This document shows positions 1 to 8,787 of a stretch of DNA of 64,000 nt, piece after piece. Below the pieces are notes generated by a model. It saw only the letters and a list, made by a program, of their open reading frames with translations, made no database searches and was not told the DNA's origin. Numbering within the stretch: position 1 is the stretch's first letter; every line of letters starts with the position of its first letter. The position numbers were made by a program, and so were the translations under genes. The DNA is from JAGQWW01 sp041392845. GTDB taxonomy: Bacteria > Bacteroidota > Bacteroidia > Chitinophagales > Saprospiraceae. The stretch is taken from assembly GCA_041392845.1 (NCBI GenBank), contig JAWKLG010000014.1, forward strand, positions 109,735 through 173,734. The letters run 5' to 3'.

Positions 1-123
1 AGATGTAACACTTATTCAACCGTGTTGGCAGTAATGACGCTGCGAATTCAATTTTCTTTCCCTTATGTCGCTGAGCCATGGAGAGGAACCGAAGCTGAAT
101 AATTCTTGCCTCAAAATTATTGA

Positions 124-2227
124 ATGAAACAAAAAATAATTGAAATGAAATTTTTACATAAAGCTCAAACCTATTTATTGGGAGCTTTGATGCTGGCAGG
201 AACACTGTTTTCCAGTGACACCTTGCATCCAGTCACAGGGAGGCTCCAATTTATCTCCAATGATCTCGCTGGTGTGATAGCCGTAGACTCTACGTATTTC
301 CGTAGCCCTGATGATCCCAATACCATAACTATTATCGCCACCTACGTACCATTGCAATTGCTGCATGGAGGTCCAAATTATTACTCCTTTGGTAAAATGT
401 GCGCTTTCTATATAATTCATGTAGACAATGATGCATCCGTACCGTGTGATGAAAAAAAACTCTTTACAGGTTTACCTTTAATCAGGAAAATGAAGACCTG
501 ACTAAATTTTTTCAATATCAGGTTGGGTAAACAAAACCTGAAACCACTGTACATCACCAGGAAAGCTGTTACTTCCATTTAGTGTGCAACTTTTCAAACT
601 ATTTGTGATGAATGGAGTGGTTCCTCCTAATAACATCGGAGAAAGATCCATTACCAGTCAGCTTCGACTTCAATTACTACGCTGATTTGATGACCAGTGC
701 GATGACTCAAAGTACCGGTGAAACTGTTTTTGCCGGACCAACAGATGATCCGTTTTTCGTTGATTTAGCTGGTGTGTTTGACCTGGGTGATTTGCCAAGG
801 CAAAATGGCGACCCAAGAGACGGCCTTGCCTGTATGAATGTAAGTGCGATTGCCATTAGTTCCTATTTCAACCTGGTTGAAAGATACGGCGCACCATCCA
901 GTCCTACCAATATTTTGGATCCGGATTATGTAATTGGTGTTTGGGCATCTGCCAGCAGAAAGCAGGTGCGTACTTTGGAGCCAGGCTCTGAATCCTACAG
1001 CGGAGATTGGGTTCAGGTATCCCGTTTGGGTATGCCATTGACCAACGAAGCAGTTATTCCGATTGGTTTTAAAGATTATTGGAATGCTTTGACTCCTTAT
1101 GAAGAATTAGGTGATACTATTTTAGATAAATTCTTTTACAATCCTGAACTGGCCTTGTACATGGACGACGATCAATCTGGTGGTGCAGTGCCCGCATTTG
1201 GCTAACTTGAGGATTCAGAGAAATTCTCTGTAAAATCATTTGATTTGGTTATGGATGGTGGATGGTTTCTTTGTTTAGTTTGAAAGGTTCAGCGGCTGTA
1301 GAAGGTACCGCTTTGGACGATGATGTCTTTGGTACCTTATTGCCGCACCGGGCCCCGAAAGGCAAGATCGGCCGACCTTATGGCCCGCCTTCATACTGGC
1401 GTACCTAATGTAATTCCTTACCAATTGGCAACAGGAAAGGATGGCAACCCGCTTGCAGCTGGAAAACCATTTGTGCATGTAACTTTTTGCCTAATGGTGG
1501 TGACATGTTGCGACTAAATATGGCCGTGCCTGTGGCACTCCTCGTAATGATCCAAATTCAGCAGTTTAGGTTTGATCTAGGCTGCAGTTTTAGGTCTTAC
1601 TAACTCCGGTTTACAATGGAACTGCAGACCTCCAGGCTATCCCAAATATGGATGGTTTCCCAAATGGTCGTCGTTTGAAGATGATGTGACCAGAATTGAA
1701 TTGTAAGCGGTTAGTGGTGTCGTTTTGGCAGCAGTCGGACTTTGCATGATGATTTATATACACCGGGTGATCCTACTCCATTAACGGAAGATTTAACAGG
1801 TGTTCTAGGTTATACAACCGGAGTTGAAGAAAATGACGCTGATTTCCAGGCATCCTTCCCTTATCTGGCAATGCCTTGGGCGGGTGATGGAGAATGTAGT
1901 GGTCAAATTACTACTTCGACATCTGATAATCCTGGTCAAAGTCTATTAGGAATGAGTTCAGGAAGTATTGTAATGGCAAATTTCCCTAATCCATTTACCA
2001 ATCAGACTACTATCAAATACCTGGTGAATCAAGCCGGAAAAGTGAATATCAGAATCTTTGATATGAACGGTAAAATGATAACCAATCTGGTAGATGAAAG
2101 GAAAAACCCAGGTGAATATCAGCGTGTATGGAATGCTGAAAATGTTCCTGACGGAACCTATTTCGCTATTGCCTTAAGTGAAGACGGTACTGTTCAAAGT
2201 ACAGTTAAAATGGTAAAAGTGAAGTAG
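124..2227 (+). pseudogene. DUF4331 family T9SS-secreted protein, disrupted by many frameshifts
   Basis: Pieces of one DUF4331 protein lie in order but in changing frames. The family-typical SHREAP start is near 229 in one frame, FRSPDDPN and GGPNYYSFG follow at about 297-395 in another, then VVPPNNIG near 620, DDPFFVDLAGVFDLGD near 745, HTGVPNVIPYQLATGKDGNPLAAGKPF near 1384-1470, and a clean segment at 1742-2227. The last 90 residues form a T9SS type A sorting domain (FPNPFTNQTTI, DGTYF). Residues remain very family-like across the breaks, so the damage is almost only indels. This fits uncorrected sequencing errors near a contig end at least as well as real decay. The function of DUF4331 is unknown; the product would be exported and cell-surface or secreted. 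Confidence 0.8.
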
Positions 2228-2242
2228 CATTAAAACATAGAG

Positions 2243-2279
2243 GGCCTTCTTGGCCAGAAGGCCTTCTATTCTTTTTTTT
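2243..2279 (+). terminator. Rho-independent terminator after the DUF4331 gene
   Basis: An 8-bp perfect stem GGCCTTCT/AGAAGGCC with loop TGGCC lies 15 bases after the stop and is followed by a T-rich run ending in eight T. Confidence 0.8.
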
Positions 2280-2306
2280 ATAAAAATAACTTCAAAAAAA
2301 TAACCA

Positions 2307-3530
2307 ATGAGACCTTTACAATATGCTTTTTTAGCAATGCTACTAACAGGTTGGATGGCATGTTCTCAACCTGAAAATGATACCAATACCCTTACAGAAA
2401 AAATGAAATCTGTTCCTGAGTTGTTGGACAGACCAGAGGAACTGAGAAACGGAATAGAATGGGATAAAACACAAAATTTTTATACACAAAAACGTGATGA
2501 AATACTGGCAGATCCCGAAAATGCCACAGCAAAAATTGAACTGGCTGAATTGTATATGCAAGAAGCAAGAGTGACCGGAGAACATGGTCATTATTATCCG
2601 GCAGCGCTTTTAATGTTAAACAGTGTTTTGGATCAAAACCTTGAGCGCAAGGATGAAAAATTCAGGGCTCTAAGTGATAAAGCCTCTGTGCAAATGTCCT
2701 TGCATGATTTCGGTCCTGCCTTGGAAACAGCTGAAAAAGCGGTTGCTATCAATGCATACAATGCCCAGATTTATGGAGTTTTGGTTGACGCCAATGTTGA
2801 ATTGGGTAATTATGAAGAAGCTGTGAAAATGGCGGATAAAATGGTCTCTATTCGTCCTGACTTGAGATCGTACTCCAGGGTTTCTTACCTAAGAGAAATT
2901 TATGGAAAAGTCGATGGTGCTATTGAAGCTTTGGAAATGGCTATTGAAGCCGGTTATCCCGGTCAGGAATCAAGGGCATGGGCCATGTTGACCCTTGGAA
3001 ATTTATTTAAAACCTATGGTGAACTGGACAAAGCGGAAGTAGTTTTTAAGGCCATATTAGAAGAAAGACCCAATTATCCATTCGCAATTGCTGGCCTTGG
3101 AGATGTGGAAATGGAAAGGGGTAACTATGAAAAGTCTGAAGAACTTTTAAAAGAAGCCGCAGCTATTATTCCGGAGGTTGGATTTTATGAATCTCTTGCG
3201 ACATTATACAAAAAGATGGGAAGAGATCAGGAAAAGGAAGCTGTTGTTGCTGAAATATTTCCCATGTTAAAAGACGATACCTCCAGTGGACACAATATGG
3301 ATCTGACTTATGCGCATGTTTACCTTGATTTGGAAGACAAACCTGAAAGAGCTTTGGCATATGCAAAAGTGGAATATGACAAAAGACCGGATAATATTGA
3401 TGTGAACCGAATAATGGCAAGGATTTATAAAGCAGAAGGAAATCAGGAACTATATAATATGCATTTGCAAAAGGCAAAAAGTACCAATTCTCAACATCCT
3501 GAATTGGTGGAACTTCTTGCCAGCAATTGA
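2307..3530 (+). CDS. TPR-repeat lipoprotein
   Basis: A 407-residue protein with a lipoprotein signal (lipobox GWMAC, Cys19), so it is probably membrane-anchored facing the periplasm. From about residue 60 to the end it consists of tetratricopeptide repeats, with the usual spacing of small and aromatic residues (for example NYEEAVKMADKMV and ELDKAEVVFKAILEERPNY). TPRs are protein-binding scaffolds; no catalytic domain is visible. It sits alone between a terminator upstream and the OmpH/Skp gene 55 bases downstream, with which it could be co-transcribed. The partner and precise role cannot be read from the sequence. Confidence 0.85.
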   Translation: MRPLQYAFLAMLLTGWMACSQPENDTNTLTEKMKSVPELLDRPEELRNGIEWDKTQNFYTQKRDEILADPENATAKIELAELYMQEARVTGEHGHYYPAALLMLNSVLDQNLERKDEKFRALSDKASVQMSLHDFGPALETAEKAVAINAYNAQIYGVLVDANVELGNYEEAVKMADKMVSIRPDLRSYSRVSYLREIYGKVDGAIEALEMAIEAGYPGQESRAWAMLTLGNLFKTYGELDKAEVVFKAILEERPNYPFAIAGLGDVEMERGNYEKSEELLKEAAAIIPEVGFYESLATLYKKMGRDQEKEAVVAEIFPMLKDDTSSGHNMDLTYAHVYLDLEDKPERALAYAKVEYDKRPDNIDVNRIMARIYKAEGNQELYNMHLQKAKSTNSQHPELVELLASN

Positions 3531-3585
3531 TAAGTTTCGCTATTCTTCCCGTTAATTATATTACTTTCGTTCCAAACAGACTAAT

Positions 3586-4092
3586 ATGAATTTCGGGAAG
3601 ATTTTTCTTTTTTCATTCGCACTTTTCATTTCTTATTCTGGTTTTTCACAACAAAAACTCGGGCATATTGATATGGAAAGGGTTATAAGATCTTTGCCTG
3701 AGTTTTCCTTGGCTCAGGATTCAATAGATTACTTGAGTAAAGAGTATGAGAAAAACCTGATTCGAGAACGCCAAAAACTTGAGAACTACTATTCTAATCT
3801 AATGCAAAAAATGCAATCGGGTGAATTGACTCCGCTTCAACAGGACGAAGAAGATAAAAAATTGGGAGAGATGAAGACGGAGTTGGATAATCAGGTTCAG
3901 ATGTATGACCAAAAGTTGGCTTTTGTAAGGAATCAGTTGATGGGAGAAATACAGGCAAGTATTGAAGATGCACTGATTGTTTATGGAAGGGAAAATGAAT
4001 TCACATACATATTGGACAAAAATCAAATACTTTATTTTGGAGGGGGAATAGATGTTACGGAGGAGATAATTGAATCTTTAAAAAAGAAATAA
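3586..4092 (+). CDS. OmpH/Skp family periplasmic chaperone
   Basis: The 168-residue protein has a type I signal peptide (cleavage after about SGFSQ, residue 22) followed by the Skp/OmpH pattern: a short beta segment (KLGHIDMERVIRSLPEF), a long charged coiled-coil hairpin at residues 45-125, and a returning C-terminal beta part (FTYILDKNQILYFGGGIDVTEEII). Family members bind unfolded outer-membrane proteins in the periplasm. Many Bacteroidota carry several OmpH copies next to bamA; this one is not next to bamA, so it is probably an accessory copy. A strong hairpin terminator follows. Confidence 0.88.
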   Translation: MNFGKIFLFSFALFISYSGFSQQKLGHIDMERVIRSLPEFSLAQDSIDYLSKEYEKNLIRERQKLENYYSNLMQKMQSGELTPLQQDEEDKKLGEMKTELDNQVQMYDQKLAFVRNQLMGEIQASIEDALIVYGRENEFTYILDKNQILYFGGGIDVTEEIIESLKKK

Positions 4093-4095
4093 ATT

Positions 4096-4130
4096 AAAAA
4101 GGCATCCTGTTTCGGATGCCTTTTGTCTTT
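4096..4130. terminator. Hairpin terminator, probably bidirectional
   Basis: AGGCATCC/GGATGCCT inverted repeat with loop TGTTTC, followed by TTTTGTCTTTTT and preceded by an A-rich tract on the other side. It can serve the OmpH gene on the plus strand and the small minus-strand ORF that converges on it. Confidence 0.75.
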
Positions 4131-4150
4131 TTGCCTGTGATTGAGGGTTT

Positions 4151-4252
4151 TTATTGTTCCTCTGCCTTTTGGAATTTGTATTCTACAATTGATCCCGGAA
4201 GAGCCCAAAAACACCAGCATATTATAGCCAAGGCTAATAATACATCTACCAT
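4151..4252 (-). CDS. Possible 33-residue single-pass membrane protein
   Basis: On the minus strand an ATG at 4252-4250 opens a 33-codon frame ending in TAA at 4151. The first 20 residues are strongly hydrophobic (VDVLLALAIICWCFWALPG) and the tail is polar (EYKFQKAEEQ), which is the pattern of a small inner-membrane protein. It ends 20 bases before the bidirectional-looking terminator at 4096-4130, so a transcript would be neatly closed. No homologue is recognised; a chance ORF cannot be excluded. Confidence 0.4.
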   Translation of the reverse strand: MVDVLLALAIICWCFWALPGSIVEYKFQKAEEQ

Positions 4253-4520
4253 AGTTTGAAAGGTTTAGTGTTGTAAAATGGTTCTTTTAGGGTGAGACCA
4301 GAGTCCTGTTACATATGTATCGGCGGGATGGAATAAAGGTAAAACTATTTTAATTTTTTTAAAACAATTGTTTGTATAAAAACGTATTTAATTTTTTTTA
4401 TTTTGAAAAACAGGGGTTTTAAGAAATTCTTAATCATTAATAATTGGTTGGATATTAATCATTAAGTATTTATTTTTATGATTATGCTTAAAAGAATATT
4501 GTTAACTAAAATTTTAAAGA
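4253..4520. other. AT-rich intergenic DNA, no gene seen
   Basis: Very AT-rich stretch with runs of T and A, including the repeated phrase ttaatcattaa at about 4431-4465. It probably holds the promoter of the lipoprotein gene at 4521, but no clear TAnnTTTG element was found. Confidence 0.5.
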
Positions 4521-4934
4521 ATGAAAACAATAAACTTACCTATTATTTTAATACTTTTTCTTGTTTTAGGATCTTGTAAAAAGGAAGATCCAAAACCAGG
4601 TTTGAATCCAGACGACCTGGTTGGAATTTGGGATGTTGAATCACATCGACTTGAAGGTTCAGAGCAGTTGAATATTGTTTACCTTAGTTTGCAATATGAA
4701 TTTGAACCTCTTAATGATGGTGTCGGAAATTTCTTTCTGCGTTATACTGATTATCAGGATTATTCAGGAGAGTGGAAAGGGGTTTACAGAGTATTCCAGG
4801 ACAGTCACCAGATTGAAATCCTACCTGATCGTGAAGGTCCAATTTTATTAGATGTAACCTTAGATGGAGATAAAATCACATTAAGCGGTTTATTTATTAA
4901 TGGTAATACAGTTACCATCGCAAAAAAACAATAA
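4521..4934 (+). CDS. Small lipoprotein, lipocalin-like
   Basis: The 137-residue protein starts with a lipoprotein signal (lipobox VLGSC, Cys19) followed by KKEDPKP, a common charged linker. The mature part opens with LVGIWDVES and continues as alternating beta strands ending in GDKITLSGLFINGNTVTI, the pattern of lipocalin-like domains of Bacteroidota that begin with a G-x-W motif. Such proteins are small beta-barrels of mostly unknown ligand. The ligand and localisation side cannot be told. Confidence 0.7.
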   Translation: MKTINLPIILILFLVLGSCKKEDPKPGLNPDDLVGIWDVESHRLEGSEQLNIVYLSLQYEFEPLNDGVGNFFLRYTDYQDYSGEWKGVYRVFQDSHQIEILPDREGPILLDVTLDGDKITLSGLFINGNTVTIAKKQ

Positions 4935-4989
4935 GGAAATAGTTGCAGAAGACCTTTTGTTTTCTGCAACTTTACTTCAAATTTTTCCT

Positions 4990-5589
4990 TTGAGTCGCAT
5001 CTTACATTTTTCTATTTTATTTCTTCTTTTGACCAATGTCTCCATTTGTCAAACTTCCAAACTTCCAGACCTCCAAATTGGGTTACATTACTGGGCGGTT
5101 GATTTTGTAGACCCAGGGTTCTTGCTTACAGCAGATTATCCGCTTGCCGGAAAACAAAGAGGGGAAAAGATTAAATACCTGGTAGGTAATTTCGATATAG
5201 GATTTTACAATAAAGACCGAAGCCATAGTGGAATAAATTTTTCCCCCGGATTATCCTTCCGCTCCATATTAATTCCAACAGGAAGATTCATTGATTTAAA
5301 ATTGAATTTGGGTTTTCAAAGATCCATCTATGCGGGTGATGTTTTTGAGGTTGATAATCAGGGCAGAGTATTTAAATCGAAAGACGCCGGTCAAAACCTT
5401 TTCATGCCCCAGGTGAGTTTCCGATTTGGAAAAGATTGGCGATTTACCCATCAAAAAAAATTTGGATGGAATCTGGGAGTGGGACTTTTTGCCAGATTTT
5501 TAGTCAATAATGTTCCCGTTCCTGGCCTGTTCCTTACAGGAGGCATCAATTATTATCTCAATCCCAATCCCAGGAGCTATGAACCATAA
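4990..5589 (+). CDS. Exported beta-strand-rich protein, probably outer-membrane barrel
   Basis: The open frame runs from 4900, which would overlap the previous gene by 35 bases. A TTG at 4990 gives a clean signal peptide (SRILHFSILFLLLTNVSICQ) at the N-terminus, so that start is preferred. The mature part of about 180 residues has amphipathic strands with aromatic ends (LHYWAVDF, NFDIGFYN, LKLNLGFQRSIYAG, GWNLGVGLFARFLV), as in small outer-membrane barrels. No family is recognised. The next gene, a lipoprotein hydrolase, overlaps it by 11 bases, so the two are translationally coupled. Confidence 0.6.
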   Translation: MSRILHFSILFLLLTNVSICQTSKLPDLQIGLHYWAVDFVDPGFLLTADYPLAGKQRGEKIKYLVGNFDIGFYNKDRSHSGINFSPGLSFRSILIPTGRFIDLKLNLGFQRSIYAGDVFEVDNQGRVFKSKDAGQNLFMPQVSFRFGKDWRFTHQKKFGWNLGVGLFARFLVNNVPVPGLFLTGGINYYLNPNPRSYEP

Positions 5590-6604
5590 AATCTTTTTTC
5601 TAATTGTAATTTCATTTTTTATGTTGCAATGCTCAAATGATGAGGGCATTGTTGAACAATTTTTTTTAAAAAACAATGAAGCTGTAATGCCGGTCCTGGT
5701 AAAAGGCAATACAGCCTCCAAAGTTTTTATCATCCTGCTACATGGTGGTCCCGGAGACGGAGCAATAAGAAGTTATAGCGACCCCGGATTTTTTGATGCA
5801 TTGGAAGAAAGGTATGCTGTAGTATATTGGGATCAACGATGCGCCGGCTTGTCTCAGGGAAATTGTGATCCTTCCGGCTTAAGTGTTTCAGCCTATGTCA
5901 ATGATTTGGAAAAATTAGTTACCCTTGTTAAATCACATTATGATATTGAGTCTTTGTTTTTGCTCGGACACAGTTGGGGAGGTACTTTGGGATTGGCATA
6001 TTTAATTGAAGGAGACCACCAAAGCGAAATAAATGGTTTCATAAATACCGATGGTCCACATAATTTCCCATTGACTACTGAAGAAGCTAAAAGGATGATT
6101 TTGACCTTTGGTTCAAATATGGTTAACAAGGGAATCGAAACTGAAGCTTGGAACAATCTAATGGATCGGGTAAGGCCAAAAGATACCAACAAGTTTGAAG
6201 ATGTATCTGCCATCAACAAGGCTGGTTATGCTACCCAGGACATATTACTTCGCATGGATTCTATCAATGATACCGATCTAAAATTTACCCCACACAGTTT
6301 GATTTCTGGAATGTTTCCCAGTCTGATGAACCAAATTGCCACCAGCAGTGCCGATCAATTTTTTGAGGATTTTATAGCATTGGATCTTTCAGACTCTTTA
6401 AAAAATATCACCATTCCGGTGGACTTGCTTTATGGTCGTTTCGATTTTGTTATCCCTCCGGCCGCGATGTTGGATTGTCGTGACCAATTGATCAATGCCC
6501 AGGTCAGAACTTTTGAATTTACACGTTCCCATCATTCTCCAATGGTACACGAAACCGACCTCTACAATCAAAAGGTAATCGAATTTGTGGAAGAGAATAG
6601 GTGA
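5579..6604 (+). CDS. Alpha/beta hydrolase lipoprotein, proline-iminopeptidase-like
   Basis: The frame is open from 5510, but the ATG at 5579 gives a lipoprotein signal (lipobox FMLQC, Cys18) and is preferred; 341 residues. The alpha/beta-hydrolase motifs are all present: HGGPG oxyanion segment at 55-59, WDQRCAG at 84-90, nucleophile elbow GHSWGG with Ser132, an acid in GRFD (Asp289) and a His in SHHSP (318-319). HGGPG with DQRG-like and GxSWG is the signature of the prolyl aminopeptidase (S33) group. As a lipoprotein it acts in the envelope. The substrate is not known; peptide or ester are both possible. Confidence 0.8.
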   Translation: MNHKIFFLIVISFFMLQCSNDEGIVEQFFLKNNEAVMPVLVKGNTASKVFIILLHGGPGDGAIRSYSDPGFFDALEERYAVVYWDQRCAGLSQGNCDPSGLSVSAYVNDLEKLVTLVKSHYDIESLFLLGHSWGGTLGLAYLIEGDHQSEINGFINTDGPHNFPLTTEEAKRMILTFGSNMVNKGIETEAWNNLMDRVRPKDTNKFEDVSAINKAGYATQDILLRMDSINDTDLKFTPHSLISGMFPSLMNQIATSSADQFFEDFIALDLSDSLKNITIPVDLLYGRFDFVIPPAAMLDCRDQLINAQVRTFEFTRSHHSPMVHETDLYNQKVIEFVEENR

Positions 6605-6663
6605 GAAGGCCGGGGCTGGACGCTAGTGGCTGGATACAGGAAACTGGATGCCAGGTAAATTGT

Positions 6664-6712
6664 TTGCTCGAATGCTCGTATGCTCGAATGCTCGTTTGCT
6701 CGGTTCTCGACG
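6664..6712 (+). repeat. TGCTCGNN octamer tandem array
   Basis: Six or more degenerate copies of an 8-nt unit (tgctcgaa, tgctcgta, tgctcgaa, tgctcgtt, tgctcggt). Similar phrases recur near 7361-7400, 11935-11975 and 39715-39730, often followed by gactcgttagctgg. Confidence 0.7.
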
Positions 6713-6817
6713 ACTCGTTAGCTGGACGCTGGATCCTAGGCCCTCCTCTCCGTAAACCGTAAATCGCTTGCTCGTATTCTCGTTTGCTAGACACTGGATG
6801 CTTTTTCACCGAATAAC

Positions 6818-7113
6818 GCGTCATTCCGGCCTCCGAGCCGGAATCTGTTATGTACCCTAGAATGGATCTTTAAAGGTTTCCAATTTATCGTTTAGTTAAT
6901 GGAATTCTTGGTGTAGTACTCTAAACGCAGGATTTTGGATTTTCCCGATACCATACGGTAGCCCATAAATTGCATATCTATATTTGTGGATACGGGAATC
7001 TGAAGCATTTTCAATTAAGGAAAGCCAACAGCTAACGGTTAACAGCCAACAGCCAATCGCGTCATTCCGGCCTCCGAGCCGGAATCTGTTATGCATGCTA
7101 GAATGGATCTTTC
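6818..7113 (+). repeat. REP-spacer-REP composite element, copy 1
   Basis: Two direct copies of a 50-55-base REP-like unit (palindrome arms ATTCCGGC/GCCGGAAT at 6823-6844 and 7064-7085, each followed by ctgttatg..ctagaatggatctt) enclose about 185 bases of non-coding spacer. The reverse complement of the whole unit, spacer included, is found at 24403-24690 with most bases matching. The spacer has no ORF. This looks like a mobile or amplifiable non-autonomous element (BIME- or MITE-like). Confidence 0.75.
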
Positions 7114-7224
7114 AATGAAGGGAATCCTCGTTTTGTTGCTGGACTCTAGAAACTAGAAACTGGAATCTAGAGCCTGGAGACTTGATTCAAGGGCCACCCA
7201 ACCCGTGCCCCGCAAACCTAAGAT

Positions 7225-7355
7225 CCGACCCCATCGGGGTCATATATCTCAACTCAAGGTCCGACCCCATATCTAAATGACCCTGTAGGGGTCAGATATT
7301 ATAGCTGAACGCTGAATCCAAGGCCCTCCTAAATCGTAAATCGTAAACCGTAAAT
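7225..7355. repeat. GACCCC double-hairpin repeat, copy 1
   Basis: Palindromes GACCCCATCGGGGTC (7227-7241) and GACCCTGTAGGGGTC (7279-7293), joined by catatatctcaactca and followed by gctgaatccaaggccctcc and CGTAAAC/T heptamers. The same order of parts recurs at 12254-12388. Confidence 0.7.
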
Positions 7356-7541
7356 GGATTGCTCGCGGCTCGTTTGCTCGGACTTCGACGACTCGTTAGC
7401 TGGAAGCCGCATCCAGGGCCCTCCTTCCGTAAACCGTAATTTGTTTTCTCGCTTGCTAGACACTATATATCTAAACGTTTACATGGTTTTGCCCAACCCT
7501 TTTGAATCCAACCACAGTCTTAGAAGTAAACAACCTGAATA

Positions 7542-7919
7542 ATGAAAAATATATTTCTACTTTTTACTGCAATCTCCTTATTTGCTATTTTTTCATGCGA
7601 AAAAAATGAAATTGACCTTCCCGCAACCAAGATTTGTTCTGCAATTCAGCAGGATAGTTTCCCTCTTTTGAAAAGTGAATTGAATAATTATTTGCAAAAC
7701 AATATTCAAGGAAATTCTGAGGATGATCTGGAAAAACTTGCAAGGTTTATTTCCGACCAGACTTGCATTAGCAGGGTGGAGACCGTATGCTATGTCTGTA
7801 TTTTTACCTTGCCTCCCCAAAGCGAATTGAAAGTGTTTTATGATTATGGAAACCTTCAAAAAGAATTTATCCTGGATGTGATTATGACCGAACCAATGGA
7901 GGTGCATAATATGCATTAG
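7542..7919 (+). CDS. Hypothetical lipoprotein
   Basis: A 125-residue protein with a lipoprotein signal (lipobox AIFSC, Cys19). The mature part has an acidic helical stretch (GNSEDDLEKLARFISDQ) and four further Cys at about residues 32, 75, 83 and 86, the last two as CYVC; disulfides are possible in the periplasm. No family is recognised. The TAG stop is immediately followed by the GCTGGGT heptamer array, so the transcript 3' end carries this repeat. Confidence 0.65.
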   Translation: MKNIFLLFTAISLFAIFSCEKNEIDLPATKICSAIQQDSFPLLKSELNNYLQNNIQGNSEDDLEKLARFISDQTCISRVETVCYVCIFTLPPQSELKVFYDYGNLQKEFILDVIMTEPMEVHNMH

Positions 7920-7985
7920 GGGCTGGGTGCTGGGTGCTAGGTGCTAGGTACTGGGTGCTAGGTGCTGGGTGCTGGGTACTAGGTT
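7919..7985 (+). repeat. GCTGGGT heptanucleotide array
   Basis: About nine units of period 7 with consensus (G/A)CT(G/A)GGT, starting at the last base of the TAG stop of the lipoprotein gene and G-rich on the coding strand. The first part (GGGG CT GGG TGCT GGG) approaches a G-quadruplex pattern. Confidence 0.85.
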
Positions 7986-8089
7986 TGGATCTGGATTGTT
8001 ATAGAAAAAGAATTCCTTTTTGAGTGATTTAATTCTGAACATCAATTTCAAATTTCCAGTTCTCATTACAAACCAAAACCAATGAACCA

Positions 8090-8569
8090 ATGAGAAATTT
8101 GAAATTCAATTTTTGGACGAAAAGCCTTGTGGCTCTTTCATTTTTCACCCTTTGTTTTTTCACGGCAGAAGCCCAACGCGCAGATGGTGCAGTAGGTATC
8201 GGTGCCCAAATAGGACAACCAACAGGACTTACCGTTAAGGTATACAAACCTTCAGGAATTTCCACAGATATACTTGCAGCTTGGGATTTGGACGATTTCT
8301 TTTTCCTTAATGTACATGGCTTATGGGAACGCCACATCGGAAGCTCTGAAAACTTCCATTATTTCTTAGGGCCAGGTGCATTTATTGGAATTAGAGACCA
8401 TGGAAATGAACAGGAAAATGACATTGCAGTGGGTGTTAGTGGTAACTTCGGTATCAATGTAATGCTTGGTATCCTCGAACTTTACGGTCAGGTTACGCCA
8501 AGGCTAGAGATAATAGAAAAAACAGATGTTGATATTGGAGGTGGCGTCGGTCTGCGCTTTTATTTCTAA
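8090..8569 (+). CDS. Small outer-membrane beta-barrel protein
   Basis: The 159-residue protein has a signal peptide (cleavage after about FTAEAQ, residue 29) and then alternating amphipathic strands rich in Gly and aromatics (VGIGAQIGQPTGLTVKVY, FFLNVHGLWERHI, YFLGPGAFIGI, FGINVMLGILELYGQVTPRLEII), ending in GVGLRFYF with a C-terminal Phe, the classic outer-membrane barrel end. About eight strands are expected. Function is unknown; it stands alone, followed by a structured non-coding segment. Confidence 0.75.
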   Translation: MRNLKFNFWTKSLVALSFFTLCFFTAEAQRADGAVGIGAQIGQPTGLTVKVYKPSGISTDILAAWDLDDFFFLNVHGLWERHIGSSENFHYFLGPGAFIGIRDHGNEQENDIAVGVSGNFGINVMLGILELYGQVTPRLEIIEKTDVDIGGGVGLRFYF

Positions 8570-8647
8570 GCATTCGATAGAAAACAAAAACTATCTAACC
8601 CAAACATTTTTAAAAAACTGTAGTCTTGAGTTAATGAGCATGCTACC

Positions 8648-8770
8648 AACCCGCTAAGGGACGCTTAAATGTATCCCTCAAAGTTGGAACTGTGATAGAC
8701 TCTTTTTCACCAAGGCCTTGTAAAATGTACGGTGCCTTGGTGGGGAGTCTTCCCACGCTTCTGGCGGGTT
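8648..8770. ncRNA. Candidate structured RNA or nested-hairpin element
   Basis: Several inverted repeats nest in one 123-base segment: outer AACCCGC/GCGGGTT (8648-8654 with 8764-8770), AGGGA/TCCCT (8657-8661 with 8674-8678), AGACTC/GAGTCT (8697-8702 with 8745-8750) and CACCAAGGC/GCCTTGGTG (8708-8716 with 8734-8742). Together they form a closed multi-branch fold. It lies between a plus-strand barrel gene and the convergent GH13 gene. It could be a small RNA or an elaborate terminator region; no known RNA family is recognised and the strand is unclear. Confidence 0.35.
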
Positions 8771-8787
8771 TTGGTCATGCTTTCAAT

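Larger units (their letters stand above)
6605..7541. repeat. Repeat-packed intergenic block, no gene
   Basis: The block of about 940 bases between the hydrolase and the lipoprotein at 7542 holds no credible ORF. It is made of the TGCTCGNN array, CGTAAAC/CGTAAAT heptamers at 6751-6764, 7334-7355 and 7427-7441, a REP-spacer-REP unit (6818-7113), phrases such as actctagaaactagaaactgg, and a pair of GACCCC hairpins (7225-7293). The repeats begin directly after the hydrolase stop codon. Confidence 0.75.
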
